A DNA stretch of 47,186 bases, taken from the NCBI GenBank assembly GCA_937959285.1, contig CALGAR010000024.1:1-47186 (forward strand), given 5' to 3'. Below the pieces are notes generated by a model. That model saw only the letters and a program-made list of their open reading frames with translations, ran no database searches and was not told the origin of the DNA. Each line of letters starts with the position of its first letter. The first letter of the stretch is position 1. This DNA comes from an uncultured Bryobacterales bacterium (lineage in GTDB: Bacteria > Acidobacteriota > Terriglobia > Bryobacterales > Bryobacteraceae). The position numbers and the translations under genes are program-made. Below are positions 23,313 through 31,260 of the stretch, piece after piece.

Positions 23313-24373
23313 CGTCCAAGATGCTCGAAGAAATCCGGCAGCAGCCGGTGGCGCTGGAGCGGACGCTCAAATCGGAACTGCGCAAGTTTGAAAAGCTGAA
23401 GAAGCGCTTCGAGAAGTCCCCGCCGAAAATGGTGATCCTGGCGGCACGAGGCACTTCCGACAACGCCGCTCTGTTCGGACGGTATCTGATTGAAATCTCA
23501 ACAGGCATCCCCGTTTCGATGGCGGCGCCTTCGATCCTGACGTTGTACGATGCCTCCCTCAACATGCGGGATGCTCTGGTCGTGGCGATCTCGCAGTCTG
23601 GTGAGTCCACGGACACCAATGTCGTGCTGGAGCGCGCCAAGGCGGTGGGAGCCGTTACGGTCGGCATCACCAACGAAGCCAATAGCAGTATGGCGAAGCT
23701 GGCGGAGCACGTGATCCTGGTCCGGGCGGGCAGGGAAAAGAGCGTCGCAGCAACCAAGACATACACGGGACAAATGCTCGCGCTGTATCTGCTCGCGTGG
23801 GCACTCGGAGCGAAGATCTCGCTCGACGAGCTGCACCATCTTCCGGAGTGGGCGGACGCCGCGTTAAAGCTGGAAGACCATATTGCAGGGCTGAGCGAAC
23901 GCTACCGCTTCATGGAACATGCGGTGGTCGTCGGCCGCGGCTTGAATTACTCAAACGCCTTTGAGTTCGCTCTCAAGCTGATGGAGACCTGCTACGTGGT
24001 AGCCGAGCGCTTCTCCGCCGCCGACCTGCTGCACGGCCCAATCGCGATGGTGGAGCACTCCTTCCCAGCATTCCTGCTAACCCCCGTCGGCGTCACTTGG
24101 CCAAGCATGAAGGGGCTTGTCGAGAAGCTCCAGAATCTAAAGGCCGAAACGCTCGTGATCACCGATCAAAGCAATCGCGAGGCACGGGAGCTGCCTACTC
24201 GCAGCATCGTCCTTCCCGTAAAGCTGGGGCGCCGCGGAGCGAAGCCCGAGGAGCTCTATACGCCGATTCCCTACATCATTCCGGCGCAGATCTTCTCGGC
24301 ATGCCTTGCCGCGCAAAAAGGTCTTGATCCGGATAAGCCGCGGGCTCTTTCGAAGGTGACCCTGACGCTCTAG
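23309..24373 (+). CDS. SIS-domain sugar isomerase/deaminase (GlmS C-terminal-like)
   Basis: A 354-residue protein with two SIS (sugar isomerase) domains like the isomerase half of glucosamine-6-phosphate synthase but lacking the glutaminase domain. Key parts: ILAARGTSDNAALFGRYLIE, VVAISQSGESTDTNVVLERAK (phosphosugar-binding Ser/Thr loop), REKSVAATKTYTGQMLAL in SIS-1, then VVVGRGLNYSNAFEFALKLMETCYV and AADLLHGPIAMVE in SIS-2. Stand-alone forms of this kind (AgaS/NagB-II, FrlB) deaminate or deglycate amino sugars, so a role in amino-sugar catabolism is likely. ATG 23309 is used: GGGAG precedes it by 11 bases and it overlaps the upstream stop. The 3' end lies in a palindrome shared with the convergent LptFG gene. 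Confidence 0.88.
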   Translation: MTSKMLEEIRQQPVALERTLKSELRKFEKLKKRFEKSPPKMVILAARGTSDNAALFGRYLIEISTGIPVSMAAPSILTLYDASLNMRDALVVAISQSGESTDTNVVLERAKAVGAVTVGITNEANSSMAKLAEHVILVRAGREKSVAATKTYTGQMLALYLLAWALGAKISLDELHHLPEWADAALKLEDHIAGLSERYRFMEHAVVVGRGLNYSNAFEFALKLMETCYVVAERFSAADLLHGPIAMVEHSFPAFLLTPVGVTWPSMKGLVEKLQNLKAETLVITDQSNREARELPTRSIVLPVKLGRRGAKPEELYTPIPYIIPAQIFSACLAAQKGLDPDKPRALSKVTLTL

Positions 24374-24380
24374 CGTCAGG
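24361..24380. terminator. Palindrome holding both stop codons of convergent genes
   Basis: CCTGACGCT and AGCGTCAGG are perfect 9-base arms separated by CT. The TAG stop of the SIS gene (24371-24373) and the TGA stop of the LptFG gene (24376-24378 on the minus strand) both fall in the right arm. It has no T run. It probably forms a hairpin at the 3' end of both messages. Confidence 0.6.
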
Positions 24381-26712
24381 TCCGCATGCGGGCCAGCAGG
24401 TAGAGGCCGGCGAGTGAAAAAACGGCGTCCGGGAACCATGCCGCCATCACCGCCGGCAACTGATTCACTTTGCCCACCTGCTCGAACAGCAGATTGACCG
24501 TCCAGTACGCGATGGCGATGCCGAAGCTGACCGCCACGCCCGCCATCGCTCCCCGGTTCCCGGCCACAAAGGCGAACGGCACGGAGATCATCGCCATGAT
24601 CAACGCAAACAGCGGCACGGCGAACTTTTTGTGGTACTGCACGCGAAGGTTTACTGTGTCGAAGCCGCTCTGCTGCAAATCACGGATGTAAGCCGCCAGC
24701 TCAATGAAGTTCATCTGCTTGTCCTGCTTCAGCTCCCGCAGGAAGTAGTTCGGCGGCTCGTCCAGCTCCGGAAACGTGGCCGTTGCCCCCCGGAAGTCCT
24801 TGAACTCCTCGCGGAAGACATCTTTGACCATCCGGATCTTGCGCTCCCAGCCGTTATGAAAAACCCAGGTATTCAGAGCCGGTTCCCAGACGGCCCGTTC
24901 GGCGGAGATGTGCCGCCGAAGCTGGAAGGTTTCCGGAACCAGCTCAAAGACGTGGACTCCAATCATCAGCCGCTCGTTCGGGTCGATGTACTTGTAGTAG
25001 TAGATGCGCGACGCTTTATCGTTCAGGATCCACTTCCTCCCCGGATCCAGGTAGGTCTGCGTGGGCCGGCCCTTGATCTCATTGCGGATCGCATCCTGAA
25101 TCCGGTTCGCTTCAGGCACAATGTAGTGGTCGAAAGCGAACAGCGCTCCGCTGAGCAATGTACTGAGGAAAAGCACGGGGAGAGCAAGACGGTGCAGGCT
25201 GACGCCGCATGCCTTGAACGCCGTCACTTCATTGTGCTTGGCGAGGATGCCGAATGTGACGAGCACAGCCACCAGCACGCTCATGGGCGTCGAATCGTAA
25301 ATGAGGCGGGGCGTCAGGAAGATGAAGTACCGCACCACTCGCGACATTGGCACGTGGTTCTTTACGATGTCGCTGAGCAGTTCGAAGAAGGTGTAGACCA
25401 GCGTCAGCATGACGAAGCTGGCAAGCAGAACGCCAAAGTAAAAGATAAAGAGCCGGAGGACATAGGCGTCCACCACCTGCGGCAGAAGGAACCACCGCCC
25501 GCGCATCGCCAGTCCACCATGCGGCTCCGCGGATACCAAACCCTTGGCGGGGGCCCACACCCGTTCCACCAGCCCTTGCAGGCTCGCCGTCCAGTTGCGT
25601 TTGGAGGGGCGGTCGAGGCGGCTGAAAAGGATGACGCCCACGACGAGAAACACAAAATTCGGCGTCCAAACGCCCAGCCATGCAGGAATCGCACCCTTCT
25701 GCGCGAGACCAATGAGGCTGATGAACGTCATGTAATAAGTGAAGGCAAGAAAGACCGTGAGCACAAAGGCGAGCGACTTGCCCGCTTTCCGGGTGGACAG
25801 CCCGAGCGGAATTCCGAGCAGCGCCAGCAGGAAGCACGCCAGGGGCAATGCAAAGCGGCGATGCAGCTCAATCGCAGCCTCGATGCTTCGCTGCGGCTCC
25901 CGGATTAGCGGAAGCGTGTCCATCGCCGCATAATCCTTCGCTTTCAGCTCATCCCGCGGTCTGGCCTGCAGGGTTTGCTCCCCTCTTGGGAACGCAATGC
26001 TGTAATACAGCGTGGCGTCTTTCCCTGGCTCGTGGGAGCTGACATCCTTCATCGAAAGCTGGATCCGGTTGCGTTCGACATCCGCGACCGCGATCGCTTC
26101 GCGCGCAACCGTAATGCGAGGCCCTTCTCCCGCCTCATGCGTGCCCTTGGACTTGCGCTGATCGGGCGGCGTTACATCCGCGATGAAGACATTGCGCCAT
26201 CGAACCGGGTCGCTCGGAATGACGTCGCCGACGTAGAGAATCGTGCTGGGGAACTGCTCGGAAAAGACGCGCGGCTGAATCTCGGCGGTGAGCTGCGAAG
26301 ACACCAGCTGATTCAAAATTCGAAACGTTTCGCGCGTCGCCACCGGGGTGAGCCATAAAGAGCAGGCGGCAGCAACAACGGCTCCGAATGCCGCAAACGT
26401 CATCACGGGATACACGACCCGCCTGCCCGGCACTCCCGCAGCGCGCAAAGCCACAACCTCGCCGTCTGCGGACATCCGACTCAGCGCGATCAGGATGCCC
26501 ACAAGGACGCCAACGGGGACCGTGAGCGTCAGCACCGGCGGCAGGATCAGCAGGAAAAGATAGAGGATTGTTGAGGGCGGCGCAGTGCTTCGCACCAGCA
26601 GTTCAAAGAGCTTTCCAAGCTGGCGCAGGAAAAGGACGAAAGAAAATAACGTCGTGCCGAGGAGTGCACTGGAAACAATCTCTTTGAAGATGTTGCGACC
26701 GAGAATTCCCAT
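24376..26712 (-). CDS. LptF-LptG fusion, lipopolysaccharide export permease
   Basis: A 778-residue protein containing two LptF/LptG (YjgP/YjgQ, PF03739) units in tandem. The first (~1-375) starts GRNIFKEIVSSALLGTTLFSFVLFLRQLGKLFELLV and contains LTVPVGVLVGILIALSRMSADGEVVALRAAGV, with a periplasmic beta-jellyroll and closing helices. The second (~405-778) starts VDAYVLRLFIFYFGVLLASFVMLTLVYTFFELLSDI and has YDSTPMSVLVAVLVTFGILAKHNEVTAFKACGVSLHRL, its own jellyroll (~540-690), and a final helix pair. In E. coli these are two proteins that with LptB form the ABC transporter extracting LPS; here one chain would supply both halves. It begins 3 bases after the stop of the TldE-like gene, so it belongs to that operon. 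The fusion also occurs, as I recall, in other Acidobacteria. Confidence 0.9.
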   Translation of the reverse strand: MGILGRNIFKEIVSSALLGTTLFSFVLFLRQLGKLFELLVRSTAPPSTILYLFLLILPPVLTLTVPVGVLVGILIALSRMSADGEVVALRAAGVPGRRVVYPVMTFAAFGAVVAAACSLWLTPVATRETFRILNQLVSSQLTAEIQPRVFSEQFPSTILYVGDVIPSDPVRWRNVFIADVTPPDQRKSKGTHEAGEGPRITVAREAIAVADVERNRIQLSMKDVSSHEPGKDATLYYSIAFPRGEQTLQARPRDELKAKDYAAMDTLPLIREPQRSIEAAIELHRRFALPLACFLLALLGIPLGLSTRKAGKSLAFVLTVFLAFTYYMTFISLIGLAQKGAIPAWLGVWTPNFVFLVVGVILFSRLDRPSKRNWTASLQGLVERVWAPAKGLVSAEPHGGLAMRGRWFLLPQVVDAYVLRLFIFYFGVLLASFVMLTLVYTFFELLSDIVKNHVPMSRVVRYFIFLTPRLIYDSTPMSVLVAVLVTFGILAKHNEVTAFKACGVSLHRLALPVLFLSTLLSGALFAFDHYIVPEANRIQDAIRNEIKGRPTQTYLDPGRKWILNDKASRIYYYKYIDPNERLMIGVHVFELVPETFQLRRHISAERAVWEPALNTWVFHNGWERKIRMVKDVFREEFKDFRGATATFPELDEPPNYFLRELKQDKQMNFIELAAYIRDLQQSGFDTVNLRVQYHKKFAVPLFALIMAMISVPFAFVAGNRGAMAGVAVSFGIAIAYWTVNLLFEQVGKVNQLPAVMAAWFPDAVFSLAGLYLLARMRT

Positions 26713-26715
26713 GAA

Positions 26716-28476
26716 TCAGCGCGAAGCCGGAATCAGGGGAGGCGGAGGCACTACCGGAGGCGTAGGCCACGGCTCCGAATACGGCTCGAGATCCAGATCT
26801 TCAAACAGCACAGCAGGCGAAATCACTGTCGATGGCGCGACGTAAGTGCCGCTGCCAATGAGAGAAAACGGCGCTCCATTCTCGAGGTAGTCGAACATGT
26901 ACGCTTCGTCGGAAGCGGCTACGATATCCCGCAAAGACCGGGTGCTAAGTCCCCGGAACCGCAAACCTCGCACCAATTCCTCTCTACCATCAGGATAGAC
27001 CCGATAGACCAGAATGGGCGGGCTGACAGGACGGCCGTGGACACCTTGTCCGCCGGCGGCGCGCCGAAGTTCCTCGAGCGAGGCGCTGGAAGGAAAATCG
27101 AGCTTGCGGATGAGAAGGCCGTAAGGCTTGTTTCTCTGCTTGCACATTTCAATCAAACGGGCCTTCAGCTCGCTGGCGGTTACCGTTTCCGATGCTCGAA
27201 TGAAGAGATTGCCGAAGGTGGCGTATTTGGCCCCGAATCCGCCGGGAAGCCGGGCGCGGCCGTTGGAGCCTTCAAAGCCGCGAACCGGTTGACGTGTCAG
27301 GAGGAAATTCTTGAGAACACCCTTCTCTATCAGGGTCAGCGGCTCCGGCGGAACGCCCTCCATGTCCACCGGGTAGTATCCGAGCAGCGCCTTACCTCGA
27401 AACTCTCTTTGCGTCGGGTCATCGACCACATCCATCCACTCGGGAAGCACTCGGGATCCCTCGCGGCCCTCGAACTCGCTCGGCACAAACGGGAAGTTTC
27501 GTCCCGGCTCGCCGACCGGCCGGCGCGTCAAACTGAGGTTCCTGCCGAGCACTTGCGCGAACAGTTGGGCTGCCGCCATCGGCTCGAAGAGCACGGGCCC
27601 CACGTAGCTTTCGCCCACCGGCGCAGAGGCCAGGGCTGTTACGTTTGTGGCAACCTCGGCCACGCCGCGACGCAGTTCGGCCTCGGGCGGCAAGCCCGCG
27701 GGCGTGTGCGCCAGAAAGACAAGCGCATCCCGAACCGGCATCCCATCGGCTGTGCGAGTCGAAGCCCGAATCCTCACATAAGTCAGGCTGTCGGTCATGC
27801 GCACTTCCGTACCCTCGGAGTTCATAAGGTAGGAGCCGCCATAGTTCGATTCAAAGTCGACGGTGCCGGTCGAAAGCGCCGGATACTGTGTGAAGATTGC
27901 AGAAAGCTTCTTCACCTGCGAGGTCCAGAACGCCTGATCCACCTGCACTTTGTACAGATTCAGGACCATGCGGAACGGCTTCGCGCGGGCAAAATCGTTG
28001 ATCTTCTCCGTCTCGGAAAGATTCTTTAGCGCCGAACGCTTTCGCGCGATCGCCTGCAGGCTCCCTTTGTACGCGCGATCCGTCGCAAGCCAGAAATGAG
28101 TCCGAAGGGCCCGGACGTCGTTGTCGAGCACCATGCGCTCGGTGTCGAAGCGCGGGCCATGAAACAGATCCGTAAAGACGTAGTTCGTATTGTCGAAGTC
28201 GTAGTTGCCGACGCGCACCTGGATACGGGGAATCCGCAGCCGTGACGGGCGCGCCGCCAGCAGTCCGCCGAACGAGGCCGAGACGGAGAACGATTCGACA
28301 TCGTCGACGCCGTACTCGATAAAGTAGGGAGCGTCCAGGCTCACGATCCGCAGCATCTTGGCTCGCTCGATCTCTTCCCGCATCGCCTGCAGGATCGGGT
28401 CCGCCGGAGCAGGCTGCTGAGCCGGGGCCGCATGGACCAGCAATCCGGAGATTGCCAGGAGAGTTGCGATCTTCAT
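26716..28476 (-). CDS. Exported TldE/PmbA-like protein lacking the metalloprotease motif
   Basis: A 586-residue protein with a signal peptide (MKIATLLAISGLLVHAAPAQQ). It shares the layout of the TldD-like gene just upstream: an N-terminal half with YFIEYGVDDVESFSVSASFGGLL, RIQVRVGNYDFDNTNY and NSEGTEVRMTDSLTYVRIRAS, and a C-terminal half with VLPEWMDVVDDPTQREFRGKALLGYYPVDMEGVP and LTLIEKGVLKNFLLTRQPVRGFEGSNGRAR. Where TldD has HExxxH, this protein reads AAQLFAQVLGRN (~300), so it has no zinc site and should be the non-catalytic partner, as TldE/PmbA is in the TldD/E heterodimer. The C-terminus is Pro-rich. Its start overlaps the TldD-like stop (ATGA at 28473-28476) and lptFG follows at 3 bases. 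Confidence 0.82.
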   Translation of the reverse strand: MKIATLLAISGLLVHAAPAQQPAPADPILQAMREEIERAKMLRIVSLDAPYFIEYGVDDVESFSVSASFGGLLAARPSRLRIPRIQVRVGNYDFDNTNYVFTDLFHGPRFDTERMVLDNDVRALRTHFWLATDRAYKGSLQAIARKRSALKNLSETEKINDFARAKPFRMVLNLYKVQVDQAFWTSQVKKLSAIFTQYPALSTGTVDFESNYGGSYLMNSEGTEVRMTDSLTYVRIRASTRTADGMPVRDALVFLAHTPAGLPPEAELRRGVAEVATNVTALASAPVGESYVGPVLFEPMAAAQLFAQVLGRNLSLTRRPVGEPGRNFPFVPSEFEGREGSRVLPEWMDVVDDPTQREFRGKALLGYYPVDMEGVPPEPLTLIEKGVLKNFLLTRQPVRGFEGSNGRARLPGGFGAKYATFGNLFIRASETVTASELKARLIEMCKQRNKPYGLLIRKLDFPSSASLEELRRAAGGQGVHGRPVSPPILVYRVYPDGREELVRGLRFRGLSTRSLRDIVAASDEAYMFDYLENGAPFSLIGSGTYVAPSTVISPAVLFEDLDLEPYSEPWPTPPVVPPPPLIPASR

Positions 28477-30164
28477 TGCCCCCCTCCGGAAGCGGCCGGT
28501 CTGGGAAGAAGAGGAGGACGGTCCTGACCCGTCTCCGCCTTCTGAACTTCCAGCTCCGAGACCAGGATCGCCGGGGAGACGGCCGAAACGGGCACGAATC
28601 CCGATTCGGCGCCGCAGTAGCCGTTAAAGACTTCCGATTGATCAGACGTGGCCAGGATCTTTGAGAAGCTGGCAAGCGGCGTTCCAACGATGTCGGCCCC
28701 GCGGACCAGTTCGTCCGGCCGCCCATCCGGGTACACCCGGTAAACAACCACCGGCACTACCTTGAACGCCTGAACGCCGCGGCGCCCCGTATTCGTAACC
28801 CCACCCGTGACCTGTTCAAAGTAATAGCCGTAGGGCTTGCCCTGCCGCTTAATCTCCTCGATCAGCATTTGACGCAGGCGCTGGCTGGTCACAGTTTTAG
28901 CTGATTCCACAATGAGGTTGCTCTGGCGAGCCACGACTTCCGCGCCCGGCTGCTTGCGGCCGTGGCCATTGGAGTTGGGGAAAGCCTTGAGCGGCGATCT
29001 GGAGAGCAGAAAGGTCTTCAAGATTCCCTGCTCGACGACCGGAACACGGCGAGCCTTCACTCCTTCGTCGTCAAATTCGTACCAGCCGTTGAGATCGATG
29101 TCGCCGTGCTTGCGCCGGGTCGGATCAAAAATCACCGAAAGAAAGTCGGGAAGCACGGGGCTTCCTATCGACTTTGCAAATGTCTGTCCTTCCGACTCAT
29201 CTTTCTGGCGGTGACCCTCGATGCGGTGGCCGAAGATCTCGTGGAAAAAGACCCCTGAGGCACGTCCGGAAAGAATTGCCGGACCTACAAAGGGCTCGAC
29301 CACAGGTGCGCGGAGAAGCTGTTCCAGTTTCTCGGCCACCCGGATGACAGCCGCTTTCAATACCTCCTCTTTCGGCAATAAGGCGGGATCCAGAGCCTCG
29401 AAGCTGTCCGAAGCGGAAAGATCCATTCCGTCGGGAGCCTTCGCGCGCGCGGAGATATAGATGCGCGCGAAGCCGCGTCCGTGGTGCAGCTTCGTGCCTT
29501 CGGTGTTTACAAACGACTTCATCTCCCGCTGGGCAGAGAGGGTGACCGAGGACGAAAGGATGCCAGGGAAGCGGGAAAACTCAGCCGAGAGCCGCCGGAG
29601 GCGGCCCTCCCATTCCGCAGGATTCACTCGCAAGGGCGGAGAAGGCACGAGAGCCTTCACCGGAGTCTCCTCCGAGAAGTCACCCACGGACTCCTCACGA
29701 GCAACAGCCACTTTCTGGTTTGTTCGAATTTTGATCAGACGCTCCGCAGCCAGGCGATAGGTCCGATCCGTCTCAAGCCACAATGCGCGGCGGATGGGAT
29801 TGGGATCGTCGTCGACACTGAGCAGCGTGGCGGTCGTGAAGCGCGGGCTTTCGCCCGGCATATCGTGGTAGTTGTCGAGGGAGCGGCTCCCGACGCGTAC
29901 AGTTACGTCGAGTAGCCGGCTGCGCGACTCCCCGCCTCCCAAAAGCGCGCCCTGACTGGCATTGAGACTATAGGAGTGGATGTCCGTGACGGTGTACGCG
30001 ATGAAGTAAGGCGCAGGGTCTGCCTTTGCCCTCAGGACCTCGAAGTTTCGCGCCAGCTCGCTCTCAAGAATGTCGAGAAGCGGGGTCGACTGCGCCGCTA
30101 AGCCGAAGCTAAGGCACAAGCCTATGGCGGCGACGCGGATACAAGGGGACACGCAATCAAGCAT
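28473..30164 (-). CDS. Exported TldD-like zinc metalloprotease
   Basis: A 563-residue TldD-family (U62) peptidase with an N-terminal signal-like segment (residues ~10-24, RVAAIGLCLSFGLAAQ). The catalytic motif is FFHEIFGHRIEGHRQ: His308, Glu309 and His313 form HExxxH. The C-terminal CGAESGFVPVSAVSP supplies the Cys expected as a further zinc ligand in TldD. Other family blocks are NTEGTKLHHGRGFARIYISARA and YEFDDEGVKARRVPVVEQGILKTFLLSRSPLKAFPNSNGHGR. Cytosolic TldD/E degrades unfolded peptides and matures RiPPs such as microcin B17; this version is predicted to work in the periplasm. It is the first gene of a three-gene operon with the TldE-like partner and LptFG. Confidence 0.87.
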   Translation of the reverse strand: MLDCVSPCIRVAAIGLCLSFGLAAQSTPLLDILESELARNFEVLRAKADPAPYFIAYTVTDIHSYSLNASQGALLGGGESRSRLLDVTVRVGSRSLDNYHDMPGESPRFTTATLLSVDDDPNPIRRALWLETDRTYRLAAERLIKIRTNQKVAVAREESVGDFSEETPVKALVPSPPLRVNPAEWEGRLRRLSAEFSRFPGILSSSVTLSAQREMKSFVNTEGTKLHHGRGFARIYISARAKAPDGMDLSASDSFEALDPALLPKEEVLKAAVIRVAEKLEQLLRAPVVEPFVGPAILSGRASGVFFHEIFGHRIEGHRQKDESEGQTFAKSIGSPVLPDFLSVIFDPTRRKHGDIDLNGWYEFDDEGVKARRVPVVEQGILKTFLLSRSPLKAFPNSNGHGRKQPGAEVVARQSNLIVESAKTVTSQRLRQMLIEEIKRQGKPYGYYFEQVTGGVTNTGRRGVQAFKVVPVVVYRVYPDGRPDELVRGADIVGTPLASFSKILATSDQSEVFNGYCGAESGFVPVSAVSPAILVSELEVQKAETGQDRPPLLPRPAASGGGQ

Positions 30165-30229
30165 ACCATGAGGTCAAGAACCTCCAGACAGATCCGTGTG
30201 ACGGTTCTGCGGCGCCAGTGCCAGTACCA

Positions 30230-30997
30230 TTAACTGGCCGACGTCCGTTCCTTCAGGCTCGCCAGCGCCAAGCCATAGCGGCCCCGAACCCCTGTCTTCT
30301 CAAAGATATGCTTCAGGTGGATCTTGACGGTTCCCGGGCGGATGCCAAGCTCCTGGGCAATCTCTTTGTTCTTGAGCCCCTGCTCGACGAGTTCCAGTAC
30401 CTGTTGCTCTCTCGGCGTCAGCTCGGAATGCCCGCCGCGCTGCGACCGCAAGGAGTCGCGCAGCACGTGCTCCTCCATCCAGCTCGAACCGGAGCCGACT
30501 GCACGCAGACAGGAAAGAACAGTGTGCAGGCTGGATGTCTTGCGCAGAATCCCGCGAGCGCCCGACTGAAGGAAGCGCAAAGCCTCCGCCTCCGTCACGG
30601 AGATTCCCCAAACCACTGCCACCGTCGGAATGTCGGCAGACCGGAGGTCGAGAATCGTATCCAGAACGGTCTGCTGCCCAAAGCCTTTATCGATGATGAG
30701 AAGCCGTGGAGGAGTAGCGCGCGCAAGCTGAAGAGCCGCGGCGAGAGAATCCGTCGCCCAGGAAAGCTCGAACTCCTCTGATTCTGCAAGGATCGCCCGC
30801 AGGCCGGCAACGGCGACCGGTTGCGTGTCGCAGATTCCTACAGTAATAAGCGAAGTTTGCGGCGGCGCGGATTCCGCACAGACTCCCGCAGCCATCGCCA
30901 CCGGGTCGCCCTGATGGCTCTCAAACCCACTCCGCTCAGGACAAGCAGTTGCCAGTCCGGCGCCTGACAACAAACCCTCGGTGATCCCTTTGAACAT
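30230..30997 (-). CDS. NarL/LuxR-family response regulator
   Basis: A two-domain regulator of about 255 residues. A receiver-like domain (~50-165 counting from the upstream GTG) has TVGICDTQPVAVAGLRAIL, phosphoacceptor Asp in RLLIIDKGFGQ, and the switch Lys in GILRKTSSL. The acidic pocket is reduced to a single Asp (ICDTQ instead of DD), so phosphorylation may be weak. The LuxR helix-turn-helix follows: ELTPREQQVLELVEQGLKNKEIAQELGIRPGTVKIHLKHIFEKTGV. A variable stretch of ~45 residues precedes the receiver; the start is uncertain (ATG 30997, GTG 31006 or an ATG at 30895). No sensor kinase is adjacent. The gap 30998-31260 upstream shows no gene, only a small GTCTG/CAGAC hairpin. Confidence 0.85.
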   Translation of the reverse strand: MFKGITEGLLSGAGLATACPERSGFESHQGDPVAMAAGVCAESAPPQTSLITVGICDTQPVAVAGLRAILAESEEFELSWATDSLAAALQLARATPPRLLIIDKGFGQQTVLDTILDLRSADIPTVAVVWGISVTEAEALRFLQSGARGILRKTSSLHTVLSCLRAVGSGSSWMEEHVLRDSLRSQRGGHSELTPREQQVLELVEQGLKNKEIAQELGIRPGTVKIHLKHIFEKTGVRGRYGLALASLKERTSAS

Positions 30998-31260
30998 GAT
31001 AGTCACTGTTTTCGATCAAGCCTCCGCAATGTATCTGCTCCAAAGGCTCATCGACCGCCCCTACGGAAGTAATAGTCTTAGAAATTTCCCTTGGCTCTCA
31101 TGTTTTTGTCTGATTCCAGACTATGGGAGGGTATACGTAGTCGCCAGCGCCGTTGGATGACGGAACGCGAGTCAGTTCAAGACAGACCCTTAGAGGCCGC
31201 CAGCGCCGGGCTTGCGCCAGGGGCCGGCAATCCGGCGAGTTCGAAGTGTTCAGCCGCCAG

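Noticed and set aside
24631..25908. 425-residue open frame antisense to LptFG
   Set aside because: Composition rich in His, Gln and Arg, with no domain; it mirrors the hydrophobic codons of the permease.
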